In this document: in pieces, positions 46,015 to 55,889 of the stretch
How positions within the stretch are numbered: position 1 is the stretch's first letter
How the letters are laid out: each line of letters opens with the position of its first letter
Source of the DNA: Rhodanobacter sp. MP7CTX1
Lineage (GTDB): Bacteria; Pseudomonadota; Gammaproteobacteria; Xanthomonadales; Rhodanobacteraceae
NCBI RefSeq assembly: GCF_014205795.1
Contig: NZ_JACHCN010000012.1
Coordinates: 62,001-126,000 of the forward strand
DNA: 64,000 bases
Direction: 5' to 3'
The notes under the pieces: generated by a model
Databases searched by the model: none
What the model was told of the DNA's origin: nothing
The model's input: the letters and a program-made list of their open reading frames with translations, nothing else
Translations under genes and position numbers: made by a program

Positions 46015-46142
46015 CGCCCGAAACTTCTGGGCTACGACTAATGGTGCGACTCGTCCTTGCGCTCGCTCACTGATTCGTCGGCAGGAGTGTCAGCGCTGCG
46101 CGGTCACACCGGGATACGTACTGCACTGCCCTTGGTGAAGCT

Positions 46143-47522
46143 TTAGCTACTCTTGTTGTTTTTAATTATCGTGCTGCCGCCGTAGTGATTTCCGAGCTGC
46201 CCATTGCGAATGAAATCGCGCATCATCGCGAAATAGCCGTCCGGATTACGTGTGGACAAGCGCATGCCATCGGCACCGGTCTCGTACTCGTAGATGCCGT
46301 GGTCGGCGTGCGGAAACATCACCAGCGTGATCGGCCGGCCTTGCCCGATCAAGCCGCACAGGAGTCGCGCCGTTTCTGCACTTGGGGCTTCGGTGTCGTC
46401 CTCGCCAAGTATCCATAGTTGCGGTGTGTCGAGGTTACGCAGCACCGGCATCGGATCGTAGTCCGCCGGCACGTGGGCCAGCAGAGCGGGACCTTTCTCA
46501 CGCACGACGGCTTCCGGGTTGTCGAGCAAATAAAAACTGAAGTCGCCGTGTAGATGCTTGTACCAGGGTTCGCTCGCGTATTGGGCACGTAGCGCAGCCA
46601 ACTGATCGTAGCCTTCGCGGAAATCGCTGCGCATGATGTTGGCGGTGGCGTCGGCGATCTTCATCGCCTTGGCCATCACGTCCGCGCCATAACCTTGGCG
46701 CGTCATATCCAGCGCAATCGCCTCGCGGTCTTCTTCGAGCGGTGAAACGGCGAGGCCGAAGCCCACGATGACGAAGTCCACCGGTTCGATCTTCGCGGCA
46801 AGCGGTACCACCCACCCTGCCTGGCTGCCCCCTTGATAGCCGACCCTGCCAGCACGGTCTCCGGCGAGACGTTTCGCTTCGTGCATCGCGGCGATCGCAT
46901 CATCGGCCAGTAGCAGGTAGCTCTGCGAATACCGTCCGCTGGAAGCGCCGGTGCCGCGCTTGTCATAGACGAACACCCCGATGCCTTCGGTGGGCAGTTG
47001 CCGTTGTAGCGCGTAGAAATCGCGCGCCGAAAAATCCTCCGACCCGTGCACCAACACCACGATCGGCACCCTGCCCTTACCCTTGGGCATCACCAGACGG
47101 CCAGCCAGGCGCACACCGGCGCCTTGAAACACGGTGTCGGTCACGTCGAGTGCAATCCGCTGACCTGGCACACCATCGAAAACGATCTGTCCCGTGGTGC
47201 ATTCGGAGAAGGACACATGCTTGCCATCGGAGCGGGTGGTCCAGCCCAGCGTGCTCATCCATTGCCCGTTGGACGTTTCAGTCAGCACGCCGGTCGTACC
47301 GTCCTTGCGCCGCCAGCGCAGGTGATCGCCGTCGGTCAAACCGATGTCGACATCGCTGCCGTCACGCAGCTGGTAAATCCCGATGCGGCAATCGCCTTTG
47401 CGGTCGCCGTCCTTTGTCTGTGCGGCCCCTGGGCCAGCGAATGCCGACAGGAGCAGACACAACATGAGAACCGTTGCGGCCCTCACACCCGCGGTCAGGG
47501 ACTTCAGCGAAACGAGCTTCAT
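46143..47522 (-). CDS. Exported alpha/beta hydrolase
   Basis: Alpha/beta hydrolase of 459 residues with an N-terminal signal (about 1-35, FAGPGAAQ). A first domain (about 40-125) precedes the catalytic domain. The oxyanion/His-Gly loop is VVLVHGSEDFS, the nucleophile motif is GYQGGSQAGW (S233), and the acid and base are in LWILGEDDTEAPS and MFPHADHGIYEYE. It resembles esterase or acyl-transfer hydrolases fused to an N-terminal beta domain; substrate unknown. It is divergent from the bactofilin gene, with a 299-bp gap. Confidence 0.88.
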   Translation of the reverse strand: MKLVSLKSLTAGVRAATVLMLCLLLSAFAGPGAAQTKDGDRKGDCRIGIYQLRDGSDVDIGLTDGDHLRWRRKDGTTGVLTETSNGQWMSTLGWTTRSDGKHVSFSECTTGQIVFDGVPGQRIALDVTDTVFQGAGVRLAGRLVMPKGKGRVPIVVLVHGSEDFSARDFYALQRQLPTEGIGVFVYDKRGTGASSGRYSQSYLLLADDAIAAMHEAKRLAGDRAGRVGYQGGSQAGWVVPLAAKIEPVDFVIVGFGLAVSPLEEDREAIALDMTRQGYGADVMAKAMKIADATANIMRSDFREGYDQLAALRAQYASEPWYKHLHGDFSFYLLDNPEAVVREKGPALLAHVPADYDPMPVLRNLDTPQLWILGEDDTEAPSAETARLLCGLIGQGRPITLVMFPHADHGIYEYETGADGMRLSTRNPDGYFAMMRDFIRNGQLGNHYGGSTIIKNNKSS

Positions 47523-47821
47523 CGGCAGCTCTCCGGAAACGCAGCGAAACTGGGGTCACGGTGCGCTTTTCTACACGATCGGACGGCCTGCCGCCAATGT
47601 CGGAATGACTGCATCCTCCACGCTCAAAGGCTAGAGACCGCTGGCCCGCGTCGTGCCAAAGAGAGCGAGTAAAAAGCGCCCTCCTTCCCTTTGTTGATCA
47701 TTTTTGAGAACTTGACGTTAATTCTGCCGATCCAACCTGAACCACTCTGATTTGACACGGTTTTCATCTCGAGCGTTTGGGGGTACGGTCAGCTTCCCCC
47801 TGAGCGAAGCGGAGCGCCCCC

Positions 47822-48361
47822 ATGGCCCTGTGGAAAGAACCCGTCAAAACCCCCACCGAAACGCGCGAAACCATGGACCTGACGCCACGTGCCGTCCCTG
47901 AAGCAAAGCCCGAAGTGCAAACGCCGGTGCAGCAGCCCGCCTTCAATTCCACGCCTGCACCCGTCACATCCGCACCGGGCAAGCCCAAGACTGAATCGCT
48001 GATCGCGCCCGATATCACCATCGAAGGCAAGATTGAAGGTGCGGGCCATGTGCGCATCGCCGGCAGCTTCAAGGGCGACGTCAACGTGCGCGGCGACCTC
48101 ACCATCGAACCCAACGCCAAAGTGACCGGCAGCGTGCGCGCCGAGAAGGTCACCATCGCCGGCGAACTGATTGGCAACATCGAATCCGCGGTGCATGTGG
48201 AACTGCTGCAAACCGGCGCACTCACCGGCGACCTGAAGGCCGGATCACTCAGCGTGGCGGCGGGTTCGCGCATGCGCGGCCAAGCCGAGTTCGGCTGGGA
48301 CGAAACCAAGGACGGCAACAACGCCCACAGGACCAACGGGCACAACGGCACAGTTTCGTGA
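47822..48361 (+). CDS. Bactofilin (polymer-forming cytoskeletal protein)
   Basis: Bactofilin of 179 residues. A disordered, Pro/Thr-rich N-terminal segment (1-58) precedes the right-handed beta-helix repeat domain at about 60-160 (ESLIAPDITIEGKIEGAGHV; IAGSFKGDVNVRGDLTIEPN; GSVRAEKVTIAGELIGNIES). These proteins form cell-shape or division-site scaffolds. The C-terminus overlaps the start of the zinc-ribbon gene by 4 bp (GTGA), implying translational coupling, which is unusual for bactofilins. A 299-bp gap lies upstream. Confidence 0.92.
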   Translation: MALWKEPVKTPTETRETMDLTPRAVPEAKPEVQTPVQQPAFNSTPAPVTSAPGKPKTESLIAPDITIEGKIEGAGHVRIAGSFKGDVNVRGDLTIEPNAKVTGSVRAEKVTIAGELIGNIESAVHVELLQTGALTGDLKAGSLSVAAGSRMRGQAEFGWDETKDGNNAHRTNGHNGTVS

Positions 48362-48720
48362 GCACCACTCCCCCGGGCACGGCCGGGGCGACGCGCACTT
48401 GTCCGCACTGCCGGGAGACCATCCTGGAAAGTGCGGGCGTGTGTCCCGCCTGTCGCCACAAGCTGCGCTTCAGCGAGCCGACCAGCGCGACGACGGCGCC
48501 CGCTTCCACGCCACTGCGCGTGGAAGGCAGCTTCCGCAACCCCGCCGACAGCGGCGCCTGGGAATACTCCATGGTGCTGACCATCCGCAACGAACGCGGC
48601 GAGGAAATCGCGCGCAAGCTGGTGGGCGTCGGCGCCATGCGACCGGACGAACAACGCACCTTCACCTTGAGCGTCGAGATGAACCCCGCCAGCGCCGGCG
48701 GCAAGCGCACATGGCATTGA
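48358..48720 (+). CDS. Small zinc-ribbon protein coupled to bactofilin
   Basis: Protein of 120 residues starting with GTG at 48358, overlapping the bactofilin stop. A zinc ribbon with two CxxC motifs (C15-P-H-C18 and C29-P-A-C32) lies near the N-terminus. The C-terminal half forms a beta-rich domain (RVEGSFRNPADSGAWEYSMV; FTLSVEMNPASAGGKRTWH) of no recognised family. Possibly a partner of the bactofilin scaffold; this is inferred only from coupling. Confidence 0.7.
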   Translation: MSTTPPGTAGATRTCPHCRETILESAGVCPACRHKLRFSEPTSATTAPASTPLRVEGSFRNPADSGAWEYSMVLTIRNERGEEIARKLVGVGAMRPDEQRTFTLSVEMNPASAGGKRTWH

Positions 48721-48928
48721 TACCGTAAAACTGCAGGCTCGCCAGGAGTAATGGCGTGCGAAGTCGACAGACCACTTACACCACGAGCTGCCGATCGCAA
48801 CCTCTACCAAGGTGCTCCGTAGCTGTCATCGGCAAGGCACATCGCGCGGCCAGGCCGTAAGCGTCCAATCGCCATAAAGGCGCGCTTACTGTTTACAATT
48901 TTGCCTCCCGTCGTGGCAGGTAGAGCGC

Positions 48929-49984
48929 ATGAATCTTCATTCACGCTGTTCGCTGGTAAGTCGCGTGCTCTTTTTGGCACTGCTCCTCGCGCCGGTTGTC
49001 GCCATCGCCCAGGCCGTAACCGGTGTCGGATTTCAAGCGATCACGATTCACGATCCGGTCAACGGCGGTATCACGCCCGGCTACGTGTTCTATCCGTCCT
49101 CGCAACCTTCCACGATCATTTCGCGCGGGCCATATGAAGTGGATGCCACGCCCGATGCACCGCCAATCGCCAGCGCCAAGCCGTTGGTAGTGATTTCGCA
49201 CGGCCATGGCGGGACGGACCTCGGCCATCACGATCTCGCGGTTTACCTGGCGAGCCACGGGTTTGTAGTCGCGACGCTGGAACACCCCAAGGACAATTTC
49301 CACGACACCAGCGGCGTCGGAACGGCAGCCGTACTGGACGGCAGGCCTATCCAGCTGAAGGCCGCGATCAGCGAGCTGCTGAACAATCCGCGCTGGAAGA
49401 CACTGATTGATCCGAACCGGATCGGTGTCGCCGGCTTTTCCGCGGGCGGCTATGCCGCGCTGATGGTTGTCGGTGCGGTACCCCGCTTCGATCTCTACGT
49501 AGGCTATTGCAAACGACATCCCCAGGATCCGGACTGCGGATTGCTGGAGAAACTCCAATCCCAAGGGACTGCGACAGCGGCGCTCGCTGCGCTGCAAGCA
49601 AACGTTGATCACTGGGGCAAGCCCGACGATCCGCGCGTGAAAGCCGCCTTCGTCATGGCGCCATTGAGCCTGGTTTTCGACAAGGTCGGTCTCTCCCACG
49701 TCGATTACCCGGTTTTTCTCTATTACGGTCAAGACGATCAGGTGCTGCTGCCACAGGAAAACGTTTTGCACATTGCACCCCTGATCAAGACACTCGCCGG
49801 CATCACGATGATTCCCAAGGCGGGGCATTACGTTTTTCTCTCGCCATGCTCGCCGCAACTCACCAAGGACGCACGGGACATTTGCACGGATCCACAGGGC
49901 GTCGATCGCGTCGCCGAGCACCAGAGGATCAACGCCAGTGCTCTAGCTTTCTTCCGCAAGACGCTTGGCGTCGCAACACACTGA
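48929..49984 (+). CDS. Exported alpha/beta hydrolase (dienelactone-hydrolase-like)
   Basis: Alpha/beta hydrolase of 351 residues with a signal peptide (about 1-28). The catalytic motifs are HGHGGTDLGHHD (oxyanion loop), GFSAGGYAAL (nucleophile S171), YYGQDDQVLL (acid) and PKAGHYVF (His). It resembles platelet-activating-factor acetylhydrolase and dienelactone hydrolase families. The substrate is unknown; a Cys pair in GYCKRHPQDPDCG may form a disulfide. A second, unrelated exported hydrolase lies at 46143. Confidence 0.88.
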   Translation: MNLHSRCSLVSRVLFLALLLAPVVAIAQAVTGVGFQAITIHDPVNGGITPGYVFYPSSQPSTIISRGPYEVDATPDAPPIASAKPLVVISHGHGGTDLGHHDLAVYLASHGFVVATLEHPKDNFHDTSGVGTAAVLDGRPIQLKAAISELLNNPRWKTLIDPNRIGVAGFSAGGYAALMVVGAVPRFDLYVGYCKRHPQDPDCGLLEKLQSQGTATAALAALQANVDHWGKPDDPRVKAAFVMAPLSLVFDKVGLSHVDYPVFLYYGQDDQVLLPQENVLHIAPLIKTLAGITMIPKAGHYVFLSPCSPQLTKDARDICTDPQGVDRVAEHQRINASALAFFRKTLGVATH

Positions 49985-50114
49985 GTCAGCCGAAGGGTCG
50001 CTGCGTCGTAACGCTGTCGATACTCCAGAATTCGCGCACATGGATAGCACTGGCAGCTACCCGCTATGCTGGGACCTCACGGCGCGGGGGCGCCGATCAT
50101 CGGGGAAGCGACAC

Positions 50115-51017
50115 ATGACGACACGATCCAATGGACCGGCAGCCGGCTTCGGCTGGCTGAAGAAGGGCTTTAGCGTGGGCTACCGCCATCCGAAGCCGTT
50201 GCTCGGAGGGGCGGCTTTCCTGGTGGTGGCGTGCCTGTTGCCGGCGCTGATCTCACTACCGATGCAGTTTTACGCGGCAAGCTCTGGCACACCGCCGAGC
50301 CCAGTAACCTTCGGCGCGATCATGGCGATCTCCATGCTGATCAGTCTGCTGCTCGTGCCGCTTTACGCGGGCTATCTGCAGCTGGTCGATGCCGCCGAGC
50401 GTGGACTACCGACCCGCGCACTCGACGTCTTCAAGCCCTACCGACAAGGCGAAGCATTGCGCCTTATCGGCTACGGACTGGCGGTGGCTGTGGTCTACGT
50501 CACCATCATTGGATTGATCTTCGTGGCGACAACGGGAGGCGGCACTGCCGACTGGTATATACAAGCACTGGCTGCACAAGCGAGCCACCAACCGCCGCCG
50601 GCGTTGCCTAACGGCTTCGGGACCGTAGTCGCACTATCCATGGTGCTCGGCCTTTTGATCATGGGTTTCTACGCGATCAGCCTTGGCCAGATCGCCCTGG
50701 GTCGTAGCAACGTGTTCGGCGCCATCGGCGACGGCCTGATCGGCGCGGTGAAGAACGTGCTGCCGCTGCTCGTGTTTGCAGTCAGCGCCATCTTTGCCTG
50801 GATTGGCGTGATAGTTGCCTTCCTGCTCGTGGCCGGTCTGCTTACCCTGCTCGGCAAGCTCGTCGGCGCATGGCTGGTACTCGTGCTGCTGGTTCCGCTC
50901 TATATCGCCTTGATGCTGGGGATGTTCATGGTGATGTTCGGAACGATGTATTACCTATGGCGTGATGTGTGCGGCGACGACGTCGTGCCCGACATGGCTG
51001 AGGCAATCGCTGCCTGA
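50115..51017 (+). CDS. Integral membrane protein, BPSS1780-like
   Basis: Polytopic protein of 300 residues with about six membrane helices (LLGGAAFLVVACLLPALI; MAISMLISLLLVPLYAG; GYGLAVAVVYVTIIGLIF; LSMVLGLLIMGFYAIS; LLVFAVSAIFAWIGVIV; LLVLLVPLYIALMLGMF). The ATG at 50115 follows GGGGAAGCG; the frame opens at 49965 but the upstream part is not hydrophobic. The N-terminal GWLKKGFSVGYRHPK and the overall pattern match the BPSS1780-type membrane protein family of unknown function. An inverted repeat follows the gene. Confidence 0.82.
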   Translation: MTTRSNGPAAGFGWLKKGFSVGYRHPKPLLGGAAFLVVACLLPALISLPMQFYAASSGTPPSPVTFGAIMAISMLISLLLVPLYAGYLQLVDAAERGLPTRALDVFKPYRQGEALRLIGYGLAVAVVYVTIIGLIFVATTGGGTADWYIQALAAQASHQPPPALPNGFGTVVALSMVLGLLIMGFYAISLGQIALGRSNVFGAIGDGLIGAVKNVLPLLVFAVSAIFAWIGVIVAFLLVAGLLTLLGKLVGAWLVLVLLVPLYIALMLGMFMVMFGTMYYLWRDVCGDDVVPDMAEAIAA

Positions 51018-51038
51018 TCTGCGTCATCCGTTGCAATG

Positions 51039-51062
51039 CGAAGGCGGCTGCGGCCGCCTTCG
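51039..51062. terminator. GC-rich hairpin after the membrane-protein gene
   Basis: CGAAGGCGGC (51039-51048) pairs perfectly with GCCGCCTTCG (51053-51062) around a 4-nt loop; TCATTTGC follows on the plus strand. It lies 22 bp after the membrane-protein stop and 90 bp after the convergent mmsA gene's end, so it may stop both. Confidence 0.65.
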
Positions 51063-51152
51063 TCATTTGCGGCCGAAACAAAATGTCTCTGACGCTTTAT
51101 TTGCGGCAGCCAAGGCGCCGTATCTGTCAGAGGCCCTGACCCGGTTAGCCGG

Positions 51153-52634
51153 TTAGTTGGGCCAGCGCTGCATGACGCTCTTGTAGCGCGTGTAAAAGCG
51201 TACGGATTCCTGGCCGTACGCGTGATGGTCGCCGAACAACGATCGCTTCCAGCCTCCGAACGAATGCCACGCCACCGGCACCGGGCTCGGCAGGTTGATG
51301 CCCACCATGCCGGCCTTGATCTGCCGGGAGAAGGCCCGCGCCGTGCCGCCATCGGATGTGAAAACCGACACACAGTTCCCCAGTTCGTGCGCATTGACGA
51401 GCGCTATCGCACTGGCGAGATCAGGCACGCGTACAACCGACAGCACCGGCCCGAAAATCTCTTCTCGATAGATGCTCATATCACGCGATACGTCGTCGAA
51501 GAGCGAGCCACCGAGAAAGAAGCCCGCTTCATGGCGGGGCACGGTATAGCCGCGACCATCAACGACAAGCTTGGCACCCGCCGCGACACCCGCATCGATA
51601 TAGCCTGACACCTTGGTGCGATGCGCGGCGGTGATGAGCGGCCCCATGTCCAGATCGGGCTCCATGCCACCGCCGATCCTGAGCGAGCGCACGCGCGGCG
51701 CGAGGCGCTCGATCAGCTCATCGGCAATCCGTCCTACCGCCACCGCGACCGAAGTCGCCATACAGCGCTCGCCGGCTGACCCATACGCCGAGGCGATCAG
51801 CGCGTCGACGGCTTGATCGAGATTGGCGTCGGGCATCACGACCAGATGGTTCTTCGCACTGCCCAGCGCCTGCACGCGCTTGCCGTGCTTTGCGCTTTCG
51901 CTGTAGATGTATTCGGCGACCGGCGTCGAGCCGACAACAGATACCGCAGCCACATCGGGGTGCTCGATCAGCGCATCCACGGCGACCTTGTCGCCATGCA
52001 CGACATTGAATACGCCTTTGGGCACGCCCGCCTCGATGAACAGCTCGGCAAGCCGAATCGATGCCGACGGCGTGCGCTCGGAGGGCTTGAGTACGAACGT
52101 GTTGCCGCACACAGCCGCCATGACAAACATCCAGCATGGCACCACCATCGGGAAATTGAACGGCGTGACACCCACGGCTACACCGAGCGGCTGCCGTAGA
52201 TTCCAGGCGTCGATGCCGCTGCTGACCTGATCGGTGAAATCGGTCTTGAGCAGGTTCGGAATTCCGCACGCGAATTCAACGATTTCGATACCGCGCAGCA
52301 CCTCGCCTTTCGCGTCCGAAAACAGCTTGCCGTTCTCACGCGTAATGAGCTCGGCGAGTTCGTCGTAGTGCTCGTCAAGCAGCCGCTTGAACTTGAACAT
52401 CAGACGAGCGCGATGCAGCGGCGCAGTTTCGCTCCAGGCAGGAAACGCTGCTCTCGCAGCGGCGATGGCGACGCCAACTTCAGCTGCGTTTGCGAACGGT
52501 ACACGAGCCGTCACGCTGCCTTGCGTCGGATCAAATACGTCACCGAAGAACCCGCTGGCGCCCGCAACGCGTTGACCGTCGATGAAATGATTCAGCTCGC
52601 GCACGCGCGCGCCGTCTCGCTCTGCTTCGCTCAT
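51153..52634 (-). CDS. mmsA: Methylmalonate-semialdehyde dehydrogenase (CoA-acylating)
   Basis: NAD-dependent, CoA-acylating aldehyde dehydrogenase of 493 residues, acting in valine (and inositol) catabolism to give propionyl-CoA. The ATG at 52634 has a GGAGGA site upstream; the longer frame to 52721 is spurious. The catalytic C291 lies in the family motif [11 protein letters not shown], with NAD-binding [12 protein letters not shown] and [11 protein letters not shown] (a signature of the MMSDH branch). Catalytic Glu of ordinary ALDHs is replaced in this branch, as expected. It stands alone, without other valine-degradation genes in the window. Confidence 0.95.
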   Translation of the reverse strand: MSEAERDGARVRELNHFIDGQRVAGASGFFGDVFDPTQGSVTARVPFANAAEVGVAIAAARAAFPAWSETAPLHRARLMFKFKRLLDEHYDELAELITRENGKLFSDAKGEVLRGIEIVEFACGIPNLLKTDFTDQVSSGIDAWNLRQPLGVAVGVTPFNFPMVVPCWMFVMAAVCGNTFVLKPSERTPSASIRLAELFIEAGVPKGVFNVVHGDKVAVDALIEHPDVAAVSVVGSTPVAEYIYSESAKHGKRVQALGSAKNHLVVMPDANLDQAVDALIASAYGSAGERCMATSVAVAVGRIADELIERLAPRVRSLRIGGGMEPDLDMGPLITAAHRTKVSGYIDAGVAAGAKLVVDGRGYTVPRHEAGFFLGGSLFDDVSRDMSIYREEIFGPVLSVVRVPDLASAIALVNAHELGNCVSVFTSDGGTARAFSRQIKAGMVGINLPSPVPVAWHSFGGWKRSLFGDHHAYGQESVRFYTRYKSVMQRWPN

Positions 52635-52981
52635 ACGTCCTCCGATGGAGGAATGCGGGCGAGGCAGGCCGCGCTGGCCGCGCCACGCCTCCTCATGCCG
52701 GGAAAAGACCGACGGTAACACGGCCGATCATCACGCTAAATTGCACCTTGGTCTACCCCGCGGCGATGTTCAGGGCCTATCAAATTCTCCCGCCAGGCCA
52801 CCCGTCGAAAGCGCTGAAAGCTGAGCGGATCAGGGCCTGATGTATCCCCACATGTCCCGAACTCAAGGTCAGGCTTTTTGCTGGCGCTCAGACAGGTCGC
52901 GCGAGGTGGTGAAAAATCAACCTGACGTCAGGCTCGGTTAGCTGGACGCTCCCGCGTGCCTAAACCCGCCCTCTCTGCACA
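52635..52981. other. Intergenic region without recognised gene
   Basis: A 347-bp gap between mmsA and the broken DUF4440 gene. No gene, hairpin or repeat of interest was recognised. Confidence 0.4.
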
Positions 52982-53562
52982 TCAGGCCTCGCCACTCATC
53001 GAGTCAGCCCTGTCGGCAAGCCGGATGGGACGGAATTCTTGCCGGCACCTTTTCTCCTGACAAGCACTGCCAACTGTGCATGCCGTCTCGACATGGAGAT
53101 CGGACTGGAGGCGCCATGTGTCATCCACGCTGTGCCACATCGCCAGGTAGCGTCCCTCAGGCGTAACGACATGGCCTGAAGACCGCATCCGCCATTGCCA
53201 TGTACCAACTTCCGCCGCACAGCTGCGACCGTCAGTCGCTACATCGACTCGATCTGGCGTTCGAACCCCCAGATGAAATCACGATTGGCAAAAGTCTTCG
53301 CGTAGCGCGCAACAAAGTTGTCACGCCCTATGGTCAGTACACCGTTTGCCCAAATGGATCCGGAGTTGTCTCTCTGCCAGTACTTCGCTATGCCAGTGGC
53401 ATCTCTTGAAACCGGGGCTGAGTTGTAAGCCTTTCGCGCATCGCGTATGGCATGTTCGTCGGCAGAAATGACGGAACTTGCGGCGGGAATCGGCGAAGCA
53501 GCGCTCGCCGGCGAAGCGAAGGCACCCAACAAGATCATTCCCACGAGCAATGCCCTGAGCAT
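52982..53562 (-). pseudogene. Frameshifted DUF4440/SnoaL-like exported protein
   Basis: The minus-strand frame starting at 53562 (MLRALLVGMILLGAFASP, a signal peptide, after AGAGG) encodes the start of a DUF4440 domain (ADEHAIRDARKAYNSAPVSR) and stops at 53239 after QIESM. The reading continues in the next frame, without a start, as VATDGRSCAAEVGTWQWRMR then SSGHVVTPEGRYLAMWHSVD, the rest of the domain, ending at 52982. Joining them needs one extra base at about 53242, where ATG-TAG would be restored to an in-frame ATG-G. One single-base deletion explains the break. The protein is therefore likely non-functional, unless the base is a sequencing error. Confidence 0.78.
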
Positions 53563-53845
53563 GACAACCTCTTTGCAGCGAGTAGGCAAAAGCCACGTCC
53601 GTTTGACGGTACGCGTTTGATCATAGCCAATGCAGAAACGCGCCGTTCGGGTTTAGCGGAATCAGTAGAGGTGTTGGGGCAACAACGGCGCGCAGGTTGT
53701 CGGTGTATCCGTACTTTGTGGGAAGACCGCTCCAAGTCCTGTCAGATGGACCGCGCGAATATTGTCCCCGACACCTCCTCGTTCTTGAGAAAGTGCGTTT
53801 CGGCCCAAATGCTGTTGATCTTGCGACTATCTCAAGCATGTGGCC

Positions 53846-54601
53846 ATGTTCGACAAAATCAGAAACTGGCGCGTGCGACGCGCCATCGCCCGGCACCCGA
53901 TCGCCGAACCGCTTTGGCGAGACGCGCTGCAGCGTTGTCCCGCGGCACGTCGGCTGGGCGCTTCCGATCAGGCGACGCTGCGCGTACTGGCCACGCTGTT
54001 CCTGGAAAGCAAGTCGCTGGAGCCGACCAAGGGCCTGCATCTGGAAGACGCCGACCGTGTCCTGCTCGCGACCCATGCTTGCCTACCCATCCTGAAACTG
54101 GGCATGGATTGGTACGACGGTTGGCACAGCGTCATCGTGTACCCGGACGCATTCATTCCACGTCGCCCACAAATCGATGCCGCGGGGGTCGTTCACCAGA
54201 CCCACGCTGTGATGGCCGGTGAGGCATGGGGACGTGGGCCGGTGATCGTGTCGTGGGCGGATGTACTGAACACGGGGAAGCCGCCGGGGCACAACGTGGT
54301 CGTCCACGAGATGGCACACAAGCTCGACATGCTCAACGGGGACGCCAACGGCTTTCCGCCATTGCACCGACGTATGGATCGCCGCGAGTGGTCGCGGGTC
54401 TTCTCGAGCGCGTGGGATCGCCTGAAGGAGGAGCAGCGCAACGGCGCTGACTTGCCGATCAACCCGTATGCCCTTGAAAGCCCGGCCGAGTTCTTTGCGG
54501 TTGCCAGTGAGCAATTTTTCGAGGCGCCGGCAACCTTGCGCCAGCATTTGCCTGACGTCTATCGGCAGCTCGAGCAATTTTATCGGCAGCATCCGTTCTG
54601 A
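53846..54601 (+). CDS. mtfA: MtfA-family zinc peptidase
   Basis: Soluble M90-family protein of 251 residues from ATG 53846 (a GTG at 53840 is also in frame). The zinc-binding motif H154-E-x-x-H158 is in VVVHEMAHKLD, and the third ligand region is ESPAEFFAVASEQFFE near 210-225. E. coli MtfA binds the repressor Mlc and has peptidase activity, so a role in sugar-uptake control is a family expectation, not shown here. N-terminal helices (RVRRAIARHPIAEPLWRDAL) are as in family members. Symbol is a family name. Confidence 0.94.
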   Translation: MFDKIRNWRVRRAIARHPIAEPLWRDALQRCPAARRLGASDQATLRVLATLFLESKSLEPTKGLHLEDADRVLLATHACLPILKLGMDWYDGWHSVIVYPDAFIPRRPQIDAAGVVHQTHAVMAGEAWGRGPVIVSWADVLNTGKPPGHNVVVHEMAHKLDMLNGDANGFPPLHRRMDRREWSRVFSSAWDRLKEEQRNGADLPINPYALESPAEFFAVASEQFFEAPATLRQHLPDVYRQLEQFYRQHPF

Positions 54602-54615
54602 GGGCTCCAAAAAAC

Positions 54616-54650
54616 GGAGGAAGTTACGCGAACCTCATTCAACTTCCTCC
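54616..54650 (+). terminator. Hairpin after mtfA
   Basis: GGAGGAAGTT (54616-54625) pairs perfectly with AACTTCCTCC (54641-54650). The loop is 15 nt and ATACCCGTTT follows. It lies 15 bp after the mtfA stop codon and probably ends its transcript. Confidence 0.6.
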
Positions 54651-54928
54651 ATACCCGTTTCCGATCAAGGGGAACCTTGAATGAAAGAAGTTGTCTATCC
54701 GGGTTGGCCGCAACACGCGCTGAGGATATGCGCAGGTTTCGTGTCGGCCATTGGCTTGAACTTGAATAAGGCAGTGTCATCGAACGTTCCGGGCAGGTCC
54801 AACATCGACAAGAGGAGGATCGTGCGCGCGGCCTGGCCTTACTCGACATCGATACGCGAGAGACCCTGCGCCGTAGGCGCTGGCGACAGCCACCGCTGAC
54901 GCGCCCGGCGCTGGCGTTCGCGCTGGCT

Positions 54929-55852
54929 TTGGTCTTGGTATTGCACGCGCTGTTCGCGCTGGCGCTGTGGTACGAGATGCAGCCCAAACTGCTGCATCTG
55001 GCGGTGGCACATATCGATACCGATCAGGTGCTGACAGTGCGTCTGATTGATCAACCCAGCAAGCCGCGCGCCGTGCAGCCGCCCGAGCCACCCACGCTAC
55101 CCAAGTTGGCGCCGCCGTCGCAGGTGGTGTCCCCCCGCGTTCGCCCCGTGACGCACGAGAAGGCATCTCGTGAAGCGATGGTCGTGCAGGATCATGAAGC
55201 GGCGCCTGCACCGGCGGCCTCCGTGGCCACACCGTCCGCCAGCAGTGTGTTCGCGAAAGATGGCTCGGTGCGGCTAGCACCCACGACAGAGGCCCCCTGG
55301 CCAACAACAAACGCCAAGGCCACACCGGCAAAGCCCGCGGACGATCGTCAGATCATGCAGCACGACCTCGACCGGATGCACACCAAGACCACACGCTTCG
55401 ATAAGTATTTCCCGCCGCCGAACGAGACGGCCGGTGGTGCGGTGGGTCGCCATATAGGCGATGCGATCAAGGAGATGGCCGCAAGCATATGCGATCCCAC
55501 CAAGGCGAGTACGGCAACCAACCTGTTGTGCGGCGCGCCTCCCATACCGCCTTCGCCCAAGGATGGTGACGAGCGCCTCAACCTGCCCCCGCCGCCACGC
55601 GCCGACGATCCCAATCCGCCCACGCCGCCGCCACTGTCCACCTGTATCGCCGAGTACAACGCGATCAAGCCGCTGTCTTACGGCTGCCCGCTGGACACGC
55701 CTGATCTGGCCTTCAAGGCCGAGATGCGTGAATGCATCGATCTGTTCCGTGCGGGCAAGCGCCTCAAGACATGGTGCCCGGCCGATACACCCCAGCGCGC
55801 AGCGGCCGAGTCGTCGACGCCAGCGGCTTCCTCGAGCGTGGGTTCGCACTGA
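54929..55852 (+). CDS. Proline-rich single-span membrane protein, start uncertain
   Basis: Protein of at least 307 residues with one N-terminal membrane helix, a long Pro/Ala-rich linker (QPPEPPTLPKLAPPSQVVSP), a middle segment (DLDRMHTKTTRFDKYFPPPN) and a Cys-containing C-terminal part (GCPLDTPDLAFKAEMRECID). The start used is a TTG at 54929, but the hydrophobic segment begins earlier (RPALAFALALVLVLHALFAL), and the same frame is open back to about 54770 with an AGGAGG site at 54813-54818 and no ATG/GTG/TTG start in frame before 54929. A rare start codon or a small upstream frameshift is possible. It looks like a TonB-type layout without the TonB C-terminal motif. Confidence 0.65.
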   Translation: MVLVLHALFALALWYEMQPKLLHLAVAHIDTDQVLTVRLIDQPSKPRAVQPPEPPTLPKLAPPSQVVSPRVRPVTHEKASREAMVVQDHEAAPAPAASVATPSASSVFAKDGSVRLAPTTEAPWPTTNAKATPAKPADDRQIMQHDLDRMHTKTTRFDKYFPPPNETAGGAVGRHIGDAIKEMAASICDPTKASTATNLLCGAPPIPPSPKDGDERLNLPPPPRADDPNPPTPPPLSTCIAEYNAIKPLSYGCPLDTPDLAFKAEMRECIDLFRAGKRLKTWCPADTPQRAAAESSTPAASSSVGSH

Positions 55853-55889
55853 GCACGGTCGACCACACGTAGCGGCGGTTGGATTTGTT

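Noticed and set aside
54681..54899. Small plus-strand frame before the proline-rich protein gene
   Set aside because: No family resemblance and it overlaps the probable true start of the next gene in another frame.
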